From Cunninghamella blakesleeana (lineage: Eukaryota > Mucoromycota > Mucoromycetes > Mucorales > Cunninghamellaceae): a DNA stretch of 64,000 bases. The notes beneath the pieces were generated by a model. That model was given only the letters and a program-made list of their open reading frames with translations, had not been told where the DNA came from and did no database searches. The translations under genes and the position numbers were made by a program. The DNA lies in assembly GCA_017871115.1 (NCBI GenBank), contig JAFCIZ010000002.1, positions 1,695,501 through 1,759,500 on the forward strand. Direction: 5' to 3'. Shown piece by piece: positions 37,798-50,669 of the stretch; position 1 is the first letter of the stretch, and each line of letters begins with the position of its first letter.

Positions 37798-39759
37798 ACT
37801 TACAATAAAATTAATATTTGCTTGATATTCAAAACCTTCAAATTGTCTTTTAAAGTTAGCATGTTGACATTCTCTCCAAGTTTCTGCTGTACTAATTCTT
37901 TTTCCTTTCTTTTCTTCAATTTCTGCCATCAAAGTAATTAATTCAGGATGAGTTCCATTTGCAATCATAATAGCTTCTTCGTTTAACTCTTGCATCTTTT
38001 CTTGATACATTCTATACACAAATAAATAATAGTATAAAAAAGAAATAAGAAAAAATATAATTATATATATATATCCTCTTTTATTTTTTCTTTTAAATAT
38101 TATATACAAAATAAATCAACTTACTTTTCACGTAGCCTAGCAAATTCTTCTTCAATATGTGTCAATGCTTCCAAAGCTTCTTTATGTCTTTGTCGATTAT
38201 CTCTATCTTCTTCATCTATAATAAGCGAGTAAATAGACATAATTAGTAAATTATTCTCATTTTATATATTTTCTCCTTCACTTTCTCTTTTTCATTTACA
38301 TATATTTATATTATGACTTACTAATAGGTAATTTATCCTGTCCATCAATAAGATTTATTTGGTTATTTGATTTATCTTCTTTTTGCGAATGAATTGAATG
38401 ATTCCCATTTGATGCAGGTACTAATGTTGGTGTGTTTTCTTTTTCGTCATGACCATCCACATTTTGTAAATTATTATTATTATTATTACTTGAATAACTA
38501 TCTGACTGTTGTTGTGTTTTCATACTATTATTAATATCACTGGTATTAGCTGTAGAATGATTATTATTTAATTTCTTTTGATCTTTAGGCTCTGCTATAT
38601 CCTTATCATTGCTATCTTCTTTTGTTTTATCTATTCTTTTTCTATCTTCTTTATCATTATCATCATCGTCTTCATCATCTTCGTCTTCTTCTATCACATC
38701 TTCCGTTACTTCGCCTACTGTATTGTTTTTTGATCTAGTATATAAATCCCTTCCAGCCATTGATAATCTTCTTGATTTATTAGCAAGTACGTCTGTTGGT
38801 AGCGTAGTAGTAGTTAAAGGGGGATTGGATTTATCTTCTTCCATTGATGTTGTATCGCCGCTACTACTATCTTGATCATCTTCTTCCCTTTCATCGTCAT
38901 CTTCTTGATTTTCGCAGTCATCATCCTTTTTATGATTATTACCTTTTTCCAGTCCATTACGACGACTACGACGACGACGTTTATTATTACTACCACGGTG
39001 ATTTGATTTTATTGAATTATGTTGAAGATTTTTCCTTTTCCTTGATGAAGTAGCTGTAGTGGTGTTATTTACGTTTGATCGTTGTTGTTGCGTTGATACT
39101 TTGTTTTGAGCTTCTTCATCATCTTCATCTTCTTCATCATCGTTATCACCACCATCATCATCATTATCATCATCATCATCATCCTCTATATCATTATTTT
39201 GGTCATTATCAGGTAGCTCAGGTGAAGCCGACCTTGAAAGAGGGAAATCATCCGGTATGGAAGAGAGGGAAGAAGCAGAATCATGATCCATTTGAATATC
39301 ATCCAAGTCATCATTATCAGAATTATTAGAATTATCAGAATTATCGTTGTTTATATTTAATTTAGAAGAAGAAGAAGGCTTATTACCGTTATAACTAGGA
39401 GGTTGCGTTTTTTTTATTTCTTCTTCGTTTTCGTCTTCTTCATCGTCTACTATTTTATCAGTTGGTGTTAACGCGTCTTCTTGTTCATTGAAGTTACTAT
39501 TAAAAAGTTCATCGTCGTCATCATCAGAAATATGATCAGTAGGTGTTAAAGGTCCATCGTCGTCATCGTCATCACCAACTACTACTCCAAGTTCTACTTG
39601 ATTATTTTCTATTTCTTCTTCTTCTTCTTCATCTGCACTTAATATAGAAGGCGAAGATCCTAAAGACAATTTAGAACTGTGTCTAGTAGGTGTATCATCT
39701 CCAGTCATAATAGTAGTAATAGCGGTAGCGGCATTAGCAATATCTGAAGTTGTTTCCAT
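37357..39759 (-). CDS. Dep1/Sds3-family subunit of the Rpd3-Sin3 histone deacetylase complex
   Basis: Five exons (38322-39759, 38125-38215, 37804-38011, 37622-37721, 37357-37550) join in phase to 676 residues. The first 480 residues are strongly acidic with Asp/Glu/Ser/Asn runs and one basic patch (RKRKNLQHNSIK, NNKRRRRSRR). The conserved part is the Sds3-like coiled-coil: HKEALEALTHIEEEFARLREK, MYQEKMQELNEEAIMIANG, THPELITLMAEIEEKKGKRI and then KRWRIEDEIDKL. This is the Dep1/Sds3/BRMS1 family that ties Sin3 to the deacetylase. The long acidic N-terminus resembles Dep1 rather than Sds3. The C-terminus (QDIKDVIGFPRAPQVPGLS) is a further conserved-looking segment. Confidence 0.88.
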
Positions 39760-40397
39760 AATGTTGTTATATAAATATGTATATAAATATGTGTGTGTGT
39801 GTATATGTTATGAGTTTACTGATGTATAAATAAAAATGGCTTTATGCAAATAATAATAATAATATGAATGGATTTTACTTCTTTTTTGTATATCGTTTGG
39901 TGTGATTATTAAATACTATAGATGAGTTTTTTTATGAAAAAGTTATATTATATATGTAAAAGGTAGGGTGAATAGAATGAAATGAAAGCTGATATATGAA
40001 TAAAAAAAAAAAGTGAGTGTGTGTGTGTAGTATATTATTTTAACTATTTAACTTGAAAAAGAATTATAAAAAAAGGTAAAAGGGAAGAATGAAATTAAAG
40101 AGGGGAATATGATATAAAAAAGAATGAAAATAATATTTCAAATCTTTTATATGCTACTTAAACTCTTTTATAACTTTTTATTATTATTATTTGCTTTAAA
40201 AAATAAAAAATAAAAAAAAAGGAAGAGGGAAAAAAAAAAGAGAAAGAGAGAGAGGAAAAAAATAACCTGCCTTTAAAATTTTTTTGTTTTCATTTTTACT
40301 ATATATATATAATTTAAATTCCGACTCGAAAAAAAAAAGATTAGGAAATCCTCTCTTTTTTTTCCTTTCTCTCTCCTCATTAACATATTCGGAAGCA
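39760..40397. promoter_or_regulatory. Divergent promoter region, DEP1-like / eS28
   Basis: This is 638 bp between head-to-head starts. Long A/G tracts on the right are followed by CCGACTCGA at 40321-40329, about 70 bp before the eS28 start, and a T/C-rich stretch to the ATG. Confidence 0.5.
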
Positions 40398-40946
40398 ATG
40401 GTGAGTTGGAATAATAGATTTATATATATAAATATAGATATACCAATTAAGAATGATGGATGGATGGATTTATAAAATAAAAAAATGATTGATGATTCAA
40501 TGGACAGAAGAAGTAATAGTAAAAAGATAGAATCACAATGGATGGATAGATGGATGGATGGATTATAAAATAATGCGTATAATATGGATTCAACTTTTTA
40601 TTCAACAATGATAACTTTTTTGTTAAAAAAAAAAAACGAGGATAATGTGAACCGAGGGACGTTTTCTTAATATTGAATACATTTATTTATATAAACTAAA
40701 TATAATTGTATTCTATTTTATTTTTTAATAATAATATAAAAGGACTCTCAAAAGACTCCCGTTAAACTTGCTCGTGTTATCAAAGTACTTGGTCGTACTG
40801 GTTCTCGTGGTGGTGTCACTCAAGTCCGTGTAGAATTCATGGATGATACAAACCGTAGCATTATTCGTAACGTTAAAGGTCCTGTACGTGAAAATGATAT
40901 CCTTTGCCTTTTGGAATCCGAACGTGAAGCTCGCCGTCTCCGTTAG
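40398..40946 (+). CDS. RPS28: 40S ribosomal protein eS28
   Basis: The 68-residue protein is split as exon 40398-40400 (ATG alone) and exon 40743-40946. After splicing it reads [16 protein letters not shown], with [32 protein letters not shown] and the C-terminus [12 protein letters not shown], almost identical to eS28 of other eukaryotes. The first intron (342 nt) begins GTGAGT directly after the start codon. The mRNA-channel protein eS28 sits near the E site of the small subunit. The intron holds GGAT/GGATGGAT repeats at about 40455-40475 and 40530-40563. Confidence 0.97.
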
Positions 40947-41438
40947 ACAAAATAAAATCATATATTTATATATAAAACACCCTTTCATCATCGATCATCC
41001 TTAAAAAAAGACAAAGACAATGATATTAATAATAAAGGAATTGACATAATTATTATTTTTTTATTTTATTGATTAAAAAATATATAAGAGTCAAGTATCT
41101 TGATTTAATTTTATTTTGTAAAATATATATATTTATTTATTTATATTTGGTATTATTTTTTTCATGAGATTATGTATATATATATATTATAAAATAGTAA
41201 TAATAATAAAATTATATAGTTTAAAGCATATTGATATTTTAATATATTATATTATAATATTTTTTGCATGAATTGTAAAATATAATGAAAATAAAAAAAA
41301 ATAGGAACGAAAAAAAAATAATATTTTAATATAAAAAATATTTAAAACTCCGTTGTTGTTTTTTTAAATTTTTGGTTCGTTGTTATTTTTTTTTTCTCTT
41401 CCAACCCTTTTTTATATATACAAAACTACATTATAAAG
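40947..41438. other. Intergenic region between eS28 and LSm2
   Basis: Very AT-rich sequence with no GC-rich motif and no coding frame; it contains the 3' end of eS28 and a T/C-rich promoter stretch before LSm2. Confidence 0.5.
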
Positions 41439-41751
41439 ATGGTAAAAAGAATATATAGAGAAAAATAGCTTTTTTTTTTTCTTTTTTTCTTTTTATTTTT
41501 TTTTGTATTATCAATGTATATTTACTTTATTTATTTTTATTAATACAATAAAAAAAAATAATAGTTATTTTATTCTTTTTTTAAAACTTTAGTAGATCAA
41601 CAAGTAACTGTAGAATTAAAAAATGATCTTGCTATTACTGGCACTTTAAAGTCTGTAGATCAATTCCTTAATATTAAATTAGATAATATTAAAGTAGTGG
41701 ATGAAGAAAGATATCCCCATATGGTAATATAATAGATAAGCATATATTAGT

Positions 41752-41787
<36 letters not shown>

Positions 41788-42009
41788 TGCTCTTTTTCTA
41801 TTATCACTAATATTAATATAATATAATATATAATATAATATAATATAATATATATATATATATATATATATAATTATTAGATATCTGTAAAGAACTGTTT
41901 TATTCGTGGGTCAGTAGTTAGATATTGTCAGATACCATCTCAAGCAGTAGATACAGCCTTACTTCAAGACGCTGCAAGACGTGAAGCAACCAATGCACGC
42001 GCTAAATAA
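41439..42009 (+). CDS. LSM2: U6 snRNA-associated Sm-like protein LSm2
   Basis: Exons 41439-41441 (ATG alone), 41565-41723 and 41881-42009 give 96 residues. The spliced start is MLFYSFFKTLV, exactly as in LSm2 of animals, and then comes VELKNDLAITGTLKSVDQFLNIKL (Sm1) and ISVKNCFIRGSVVRY (Sm2), ending LLQDAARREA. LSm2 is part of the LSm2-8 ring that binds the U6 3' end and the LSm1-7 ring for mRNA decay. The bare-ATG first exon is supported because no other upstream start restores the FYSFFK N-terminus. (TA)/(ATA) repeats fill the second intron. Confidence 0.95.
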
Positions 42010-42763
42010 TCACCATCCCTTTTAGGTATTTGTCATCGAGGATTTCTTCAAATATTTAGTCTTTTTTTTTTATCAACACTCCTCTCTTTCTTGGCATTGA
42101 TGCTTTTTTTATTATTATTATTCTTTTATCTTCCCGCTTTTTTTTTTTTTTTTTTTTTTTACATACATACTTTTTATATTTTTATATATATTTCTCCTAT
42201 ATATTATTATTATTTTTTACTAAATTGACATCATATTTATATATAAATATATACATATATCATATCTAAATTCCTCCTTTTTTGGTTTTTTTATCTTTTT
42301 TTGAACATGAATAGGAAAATAGTCATTATAATATATTATATAAAGTAGTTATTTTTAAATATAAGAATATTTTTTTTTAATTTTAAAAAACTCAAAATGA
42401 CGACTGCATGAAATAATAACTTGGAGAGGTAATTTTTTTTAACTCACGTGTTCCCATTTTAATACCTTTTTTTGTCATTTTCTAATTTTTTTTTTCTCTC
42501 TTTCTCTTTCTTTCTTCTTTCACTTTTTTATTTATTTATTTATATATATTTTATTTATAACCTTTTTAACTCCCTTTTCTCTCACACCTTTTTTATTATC
42601 TTTAAACACCCACTTATTCAACCCATTCACCTATCTTCTTTCGCCATTTTTTTCCCTCCTAATATCTATAAAAATATATATCTTCTTTTTTATTTTATTT
42701 ATATTAAAAAGTTACTTTTATAGTGAATTGAATATTATAGGAAAATTAAAAAATATAACTAGT
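42010..42763. other. Intergenic region between LSm2 and the CAP-Gly gene
   Basis: T-rich throughout (T19-like run near 42139-42160), with a pronounced T/C-rich promoter tract at 42470-42660. The open frame in it is a low-complexity artefact. Confidence 0.55.
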
Positions 42764-42978
42764 ATGAATTTATTTGGTTTAGGTCGAAAACTATTACAAA
42801 ATAATAATAATAATAATAATAATAATGATAAGAAAAAGTCATCCTTAGACTTACGTAAAACTCAAAGTACTGGTAAGTTTTTTTTATATATTTTTTAAAG
42901 TTTTAGTATTATTGTTATTAGTATTAGTATTATTATTATAATAATAATTATTTATTAAAATAAAATAATAATAATAAT

Positions 42979-43020
<42 letters not shown>

Positions 43021-44160
43021 AAGGAATATAGTTTACTTGTATATATTCAATATTCTTTTTCTTTTTTCTTAATGCATATTTCAATAGGAAATATTAATCA
43101 ATTCAACCACCCAATACCTGTCAATATTACTTTTGCTACACCAACCGATTTAAAACCAATATTAGCCAAATCTACCAGTCAATTTAAACCATTAAAAGAG
43201 GAAATAGAAGAAGAAGACGAGGATCACGATGATAATAAATTAAACAATGATAGTCAACAAAGTAGTTTTAATGATCATATTAGCACTAAATCATCAAGTT
43301 TAGAAGAATTTAATTCGGATAATCATCAACAACATGAAAACATTACAGCTTTATCAGATCGATTGAAAACTATTACGGCCGACGATATGGATTTATTATT
43401 GTCTTTGGAAACCCAAGCAAGAATGGATCACTTGGCAGAACAACAAGAAAAAGAAAAAGAAAAACGGTTCCAACAACAACAACAATCTAAAAAATTAAAA
43501 TTCGCGTTACCTGATATACCATTACGTGAATCTTCTATTTATCCAAATAATCAGAGTAAATTAGATAGCAATCTAACTCTTGATGAACATCAACATAATG
43601 ACTATATCCCTATTGCTAAACGATGGTCTTTACCTGAGGAGACAATTCGACAAGATATGAAAAAAAAAAACAATAACCAATATTTCAAAAATTCGAAATG
43701 GATGAAATTCTTATCTCTTACATCGTCAACATATGGAAATGGAAATAATAACAATAGTAATGGAAACCACAATCAACAAGAGGAAAATCATGATCAAACA
43801 GAATTAAAATACGGCTGTAAAGTGAAATTAATTCGTAGCCCTATAAAAACAACCGCTTATGTTCGTTATGTCGGCCCTGTCCATTTTGCTCCCGGCGAAT
43901 GGGTTGGATTGGAATTAGAACGTGCTGGTAAATAATAATAATAACAATGAATATATATATAGAAAAAAAAAAAAGGATAATTAAAAATATATTTATTTTT
44001 ATATTTATACCTATATTTATATTTTTTTTTCTTTTTTTCTTTATTAAATCTTAATATAGTTGGAAAAAACGATGGTTCGGTGGATGGTCAAAGATATTTT
44101 CATACTGGTGCTTATCGTGGTATTTTCCTGACAAGAGATGAATTACTGGTCGTCAAATAA
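42764..44160 (+). CDS. CAP-Gly domain microtubule-binding protein
   Basis: Exons 42764-42872, 43088-43927 and 44060-44160 give 349 residues. The CAP-Gly domain is at the C-terminus (about residues 268-345): YGCKVKLI, VRYVGPVHFAPGEWVGLELE, then across the last intron AVGKNDGSVDGQRYF and YRGIFLTRDEL. The GKNDGS groove that binds EEY/F tails is intact. The start MNLFGLGRKLLQ could be an amphipathic helix and is followed by Asn/Lys. The middle is acidic and Gln-rich with a short coiled-coil-like part (MDHLAEQQEKEKEKRF). It likely binds microtubules or plus-end proteins; I cannot place it in a named subfamily (CLIP, dynactin and tubulin cofactors have different layouts). Confidence 0.88.
42982..43020. 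repeat. A-run plus G-run (A31G8) in intron 1 of the CAP-Gly gene
   Basis: About 31 A followed by 8 G, lying 67 nt before the acceptor of the first intron. Confidence 0.9.
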
Positions 44161-44670
44161 TTAAAAAAAATCAATCGATCAATCAATCAATCAACATACA
44201 TTACCTACTATTTATTATACATATCCTATTATATTCTTATTATTCTTATTATTTTTTATTATCTTATTTATTATATCGTATAAATATCCTTTTACTAATC
44301 TTTTATATATCTTTTTTGATCTCTACAAAAAAAACGTACATATTTTTTTTTTATCAACTAGTATTATTATCATTATTATTTATTTATTATTTATTATTTA
44401 TTTACATCATTGATTTTTTTTTTTTTTTTACTTTTTCCCACAAATAATAATAATAATAATAATACAATTATAATAATAATTTTTTTTTTCTTTTTTTTAA
44501 AAAAAATTTTAATACTCTCACACGAGTCGCTAAAAAGGTAAATTCACTTTATGCCAAACTCGATCATTTTTTTCTTCCAAACTCCTATTTTCTGATCCAC
44601 TTTCTCCCCCTTATATTTCCCAAATGATATAAATAATCAAAAAATAAAAATGACTCTATTTATATATGTG

Positions 44671-44703
<33 letters not shown>

Positions 44704-45063
44704 GTATGTATATGAGTTTGATACTTATCTAAAAATAATAATGGTAAATAATTATATAATTCATTTTATTGTTTTAAAATATAAAAATTTGTAAAAGTAA
44801 ATAAAATAAAAAGACAATTCAAATGGATAAATAGCTCGATTTGGGTTATGATATATATACTTATCATATGATCTAAAAAATGATACACTTCAATAATCTT
44901 ATTCATCATTGATTAGGAACCAATTATATATTTTTAAATTCTTTTCCCTTTTCCTTTTTTTATTTGTAAAATAAAAAAATAAGCTAGCGTATTGTATTTT
45001 GTTGTGGCATGCATATAGTTTTTAAATTATAATTATTTTTATTATTAAAAAAAGTTATAAATG
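44161..45063. other. Convergent intergenic region
   Basis: This is the 3' region of both the CAP-Gly and CAF-1 genes. It contains (AATC)n near 44170-44192, (ATT)n, a T-run/A-run tract at about 44490-44508, and (TA)/(TATG) repeats at 44664-44712. No gene is seen. Confidence 0.6.
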
Positions 45064-45209
45064 TTACTTTTTTTTTATAATTGGTGAAGAAGGAGAAGAT
45101 GTTGACTTAAAGTCTGAATTAAAAGAAGAGATAAATGTTGGCGCAATACGACGTTTTTTTACTTGTTGTTGTTGATCATTATTACTATTATTATCATTAT
45201 TATTATTAC

Positions 45210-45242
<33 letters not shown>

Positions 45243-47844
45243 CGTTGTTATTATTGCTATTGTTGTTATTATTATTTATCGATGATGATATTAATATTGG
45301 TGTAATTCGCTTTTTAGGTGTTGGTGATGAAGGTAAACTTGTTGTTGTTGAAGAGGGTGTAGATGATGAATTTTTAACCGATTCTACATTTGAAGTATAT
45401 ATTTTCCATTTATCTAATTTTGCTTGAGATGGTGATTCATGTGTTGCTATTGTTGTTGCTGGTGGTATATTGTTATTATCATTATGATTATTATGTGATG
45501 AACCATTCGTTTTAATGGTAGTATTAGATTGTGTTATTGTAGTAGTATCTAACATCTCTTCATCTTGTACTCGATAATCCATAATAGATGTTGATGAAGG
45601 TATTCCAAGTTCATTATTATCAAAAACGGCAACTGAACAATAACCATCTGCTGATGAAAATGTGAGAATATTTCCATCCTTTGACCTAAAGTAAAATAAT
45701 AGTATAAAATAAAATAAAAAAATGTAACACATAATAAAAAAGGAAAATATGGTTAAATGATAAATCCAGGGATATGTGTGAATATTGGTTTCCTTTTTTG
45801 TCCTCATATTTTTTTAATTCTATTTTCTATTTTCTTCTTTTTTTTTTATTATTATTACCATGATAAATCAGTGATTGGAGCATAATGCATACCAGAAAGA
45901 GCACATATGGGATGCTCTTGTTGGGTATCATATATATATATTGAATCTTGTGTTGCCACAGCATAAACAAGTCGATAAGGTAAATTAAACAATGATGCTT
46001 TTTTTGTTGTTCTTCTTTCATAAGGTTGATTACACCATCTTATAGCAATGGAAGGTTTATTATAATTTCCTGTGAATGCAATTGGATACCTATCCATAAA
46101 AAAAAAAAAAGAATTTGTTTAATTGCATAAATTTTTTTTTTTTACATTTTGAATTTTTAAATCCCCGCTCCTTTTTTGATTAAATATAAAAATGACTTAC
46201 TTGAGAATGGTATTTCTAGGAAATATGTATGAACAGTTTTGCATTTCATCATCATTGGGACCCATATTATATTCATTGGTATTTTTATGTAACCCAGCTG
46301 GTGTTATTAAAAAGCTTCCATCAGGACTGAATGATAATCTTCGAAAAAAAGAAACTAAATTTTCATCATGATAAAATCTATAGGTGCCTGTTGGTGTTTC
46401 ATCTGATGCTCCTGCTGTCGTATTTGTTGATGATTGTCGTTGATCTGTCGATAAATTATTTTGATTCATTCCACGTTCTATTTTTCCTTTATCTAAATAT
46501 GAATAACGTCTTGCACAAAATCCAAAATGCAAACGTCCATTAGCTCCTTTCTGATACTTGTATATTGCCATAGTTCTAAATCACATGAATAATTTTATAT
46601 AACATATTATTAATAAAGCTGTATTACACCTATATATATATATATATATATATGTCCTCATTTATCGTTGTTTACCTATCACTACTTTGTGTGGCTACAT
46701 ATTTTCCTAATGGATCCCAAGCAACACCCTGTACATAATGTGTATGATCAGAAAAAACATGAATTACAGCACCTATTATATTTTTTTTAATAAAACAAAA
46801 GAAATTACATCACCAAGTTTATAATGTATAGTCATGTTTTTAAATTATATATATATATATATATATAGTTTCTGTCAAGAACTTACGTTCATTTACACTC
46901 CATACACGTACAGTATTATCAATAGATGCAGTGATAAAATATTGTCCACAAGGTGACCAAGCTAAATCATATATTTCTTTATTATGTCCACTAAAAATAA
47001 AAAATACAAGTATACGTAAATATTATTTTATCAATAAAGACTATTCCCTTATATATATATATATAATAAATTTATTAAATACTTACTAAAACATTTGAAT
47101 TGCTGACCATGATTCCTTTTCATATTCACTATACTCATTACCAAATGTTGTTTCCTTATTACTTGATAATTTCCAAAGAATAATACATGCATCTATTAAA
47201 AAAATCATACGTGTATACATACATATATCATGTATCAGTAAAATTGGTTTGATTGATTGCCATTTCCTACTATCTTATACTCTCGACTAAGGTAAATAAT
47301 TATTATTAATATTTACCATCACCAGCAGAAGCCAAGTATTCACCATTAGGTGAAAATCGTACAACGTTAACAGGTGAAGAATGGCGTTTCAATTCAGATA
47401 AGAAATCGATATTGACAGGAAGTTGTTTATTATCGCCATTTGAAACTGTTTTATTAGAGAATTTTTCTGATTGTCGTTGTATGGACCATAGCTGTTTTTT
47501 TATAAAAGATAATAATCATAAACGTAATAACATATGTATATATATAAGTTACTCTATACATATTCTTTTTTATTATTGTTTTGTCATGTATTTTACCCGG
47601 ACAGAAGCATCAGCTCCAGCTGTTGCAAATCGTATTCCATCTGGTGAAAAATCTACAGAGTAAACCGCTTGACCATCGTGCCAATTGATTTCTAGTGTCT
47701 TTAAATAAAAAATAACAATAATAATAATAATAGTAATAGAATCAGTTACTTGTCGATTTTATTATTATTGTTATTCCTATTATTGATATATATATATATA
47801 TATATGTATATATATTATTGCTGATTAAATACCTTCGCTATCAT
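45064..47844 (-). CDS. Chromatin assembly factor 1 WD40 subunit (Cac2 / p60)
   Basis: Nine exons (47833-47844, 47597-47698, 47317-47491, 47087-47192, 46887-46990, 46676-46772, 46201-46575, 45859-46089, 45064-45685) join in phase to 607 residues. The start [21 protein letters not shown] parallels [21 protein letters not shown] of human CHAF1B. WD repeats follow, with [36 protein letters not shown] and [21 protein letters not shown]. The p60-specific blocks [21 protein letters not shown] and [21 protein letters not shown] are clear. The C-terminal tail is Asn/Ser-rich with two basic repeats ([24 protein letters not shown]). CAF-1 deposits H3-H4 behind replication forks. ACGCG words lie in the promoter. 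Confidence 0.95.
45183..45275. repeat. Coding (ATT)n tract encoding Asn run
   Basis: An ATT-rich repeat on the plus strand (AAT on the coding strand) encodes the poly-Asn stretch of the Cac2 tail, interrupted by a few Ser and Asp codons. Confidence 0.9.
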
Positions 47845-48391
47845 ATTTATTTATATATTAAATTTTGCTGTATATAATAATAATGATCTATACAAATCGT
47901 TTATAAAATGTATATTTGTTATATATAAAGAAAAGTGGAAAAAATAAAAAAATAAAAAAATAAACTTTTTTGTTCCCAGAAAATATTTAATACGCCAGAC
48001 GCGACCAATCTTTTTTTTTTTTCAAATTTGGAAAACAGTTTTACAAACTCTGTATATTCTTTGATTTCATATATCTTTTAAATATTGTTAAACATTTAAA
48101 TAATAGGTTTATATATATTTAAAATATATATTTATACGCGATTTATTATTTTTGATTATTATTATCAAAATATAAAGTATGAAAAAGGAAAGTGAAATAA
48201 AATAAAATAAAACTGTCTAAGACATATGTATATATAAAAAGGTTTTTAAATAAATCAAGAATAAAAAAATAAAAAGAGAAAAAGAAAATATAAAATATCA
48301 AGAAAGATAGTAAAAGTGATAATAATTATGGGTAGTATCAATTAGAAATGATTAACTAGGTCAAACAAAAATAAATATATAAAAAAAATAT
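47845..48391. promoter_or_regulatory. Promoter of the CAF-1 Cac2 gene with ACGCG motifs
   Basis: ACGCG, the core of MBF-type (MCB) sites, occurs at 47999-48003 and 48136-48140, and a CCAAT box follows the first at 48005-48009. CAF-1 is an S-phase gene in other fungi, so cell-cycle control is plausible. The remainder is AT-rich with no gene. Confidence 0.4.
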
Positions 48392-50626
48392 TTATAATCG
48401 TTCCAATGGCACATTTGCAGCTTCAAAATATTTTGGTAAGTATACATCAGCTTTTTCACTCAAAGCAAGAAGTTGTTTGATCTACATAAAAAATTATATT
48501 AAAGTTAAATATTTATACGAATGCATATACTTAAATCATTACATAAAAAATAAAGTCAAATATATATATATATATAACTTACATATTGGCGTTTATCATC
48601 AGGTAATGATACTAATTGCTGTACCAAATAAAGACGAGCAGGAGGTAAGCCAGAAGTAGGGTCATCTCTAGTAGGTGAAGCAGTATTCAATTTTGAAAAA
48701 GTATTTTGATAAGAAGTTTCATCTTCAAGATCAAATTGATATACATCATCATCAAGCTCATCATTGGTGGTTGGAGGTAATTCTAATTGTTCGAAGAGGG
48801 CTGTAAGGGTCTTTGGCCAAAGCTGAGAGGAATAGGGCTCTTGTAATATTAAGTTGCTGTTGGTTAATAATTTTATAATACCAATAGAACAGATGTTATA
48901 ATCAACCACGTCACGCATAGCATTTAAATCGGGTAATATGAAAGCGCTAAACACTTGGCCAAACAATCTATTTTAAAAATAGGAAATAGAAATAAATGGA
49001 ATGTAAGTATGATTCTCTCATTTCTTTTCTTTATTTTTTCTCTCTTCTTCTCTTTTCTTCGCTCTTTCTCAAAAAGAAAAAAAAATTACCCTGGTTGCAT
49101 AGAGTCGAATACTTGAATTAATACATCAGGAGAACCTAATCGATCCAAAGTAAAGAATAAAGTCACCCAGAGTGTAAAGTTGCGAGTAAATCTATCAAAA
49201 ACAATACCACTTTCCTTCTTCTTAGTTTGTAAACGTTTTAATATAGAGTTGACTAAGGCAGGTAAATAATTCTTTAAAAGATCTCTATTATAAAATAAAA
49301 ACTATTAGGACACCATTTATAATTTGATATATATGTATATATAATAATAAATGAAAAAAAAAAAAAACTGCCTTACAAAGGAATGGTCTTTATAACAGCA
49401 TTTAATAAAGTTAAACCATAATGATCATTTTGTCGAGATATCACAAGTTTTTGTTGGAAAATACCAAGAATAGGTTCAAGCCGATTAGTACTAACAATCA
49501 AGTTAATGCCTTTGGTTAAATAAGCCTCTAATAAGCGCACTAATGCAGGAATATTGCCTTGTTCCCATAATGAAGGGTTCAAAATAAGGTTTAATAATCC
49601 ATTGTAAATATCAGGTAAATCGGTTCCAGTATGATGATCAAGTAATTGTGCTAAAAGTTGGAATGCATAAGGAATAAATTCTATATAATAATTATAATAT
49701 TTAATAGAAAAAATCATATTAGTATTTAAATTTAAATTTATAAATATGTTTAATCATAATTTGGTAAGTATAAAAAATACCTTGAATACTCTGGGATATA
49801 ATACTTTCAAATGGACCAAATAAGAGCTTTTCAAATTCTACAGTGGCTTGATCAGAAACAGGACAAATATATCTGGAAATATATAATAAAGATATATATG
49901 TATATATATCAATTAATAATTATTTTATGTGCATAAATATATACAATTATGTAGATGACTTACTTGATCAAAGCACCGATACTTTCAAATACAAAATGAT
50001 TGAACTTTGGGTTACTAGGATTTTTACTAACAACGGCTAAAATATTTGTTAATTTGGCCATAATAACATTAACATAAGGTGCCATATCTTTTCGACTTGA
50101 GGAGATTACACGGAAGACAGCTAATATAAATATATACCATAAATATATATATATAAAAAGAGAGATATAAAACGAATACATTAACACAAATAATAAATAT
50201 ATAACCATTATTATTATTATTATTATTATTATTAGAATCATATAATTAATATTTACTTTTCATAAGATAATCGTTTTCAGATAATTTTTCAGGTGTTTGA
50301 CCAAGTTCAATTAAACGGAAAAGTTGGGTAAGTAATGTTTCTGTATATGGTTTTATATCTTCTGGTGTTATCCTAAAAAAAGATAGCAATAATAATATAT
50401 GTTATGTATATATATTAAAATCCATCGTCCAATTTTCATTAGATATATATCAGTTCTATTTATGTGTATATATAACTTACAAGAACGCCTTTTCGTGTTT
50501 AATCATTAAAATACGCTCAATTGCAATAGCAGCATATGTATGAACTACATAATCATTCGATTGAAGATGACTCACCAATAAAGGAAATACTGTTAAAAGT
50601 TGTTCTTTGGTTAACTATTTATAATA

Positions 50627-50669
<43 letters not shown>

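Noticed and set aside
40401..40742. Box C/D snoRNA in the eS28 intron (TTGATGA word)
   Set aside because: No CTGA D box with closing stem at a suitable distance was found.
40725..40991. Minus-strand open frame opposite the eS28 gene
   Set aside because: The plus strand encodes a near-perfect eS28; the reverse frame is its shadow.
42472..42723. Open frame before the CAP-Gly gene
   Set aside because: Pure Phe/Leu/Ser/Ile from a T/C-rich promoter tract.
13067..47844. Functional cluster of chromatin and cell-cycle genes (DP, Dep1-like, CAF-1 Cac2)
   Set aside because: They are tens of kilobases apart and interleaved with unrelated housekeeping genes; no shared regulation is shown.
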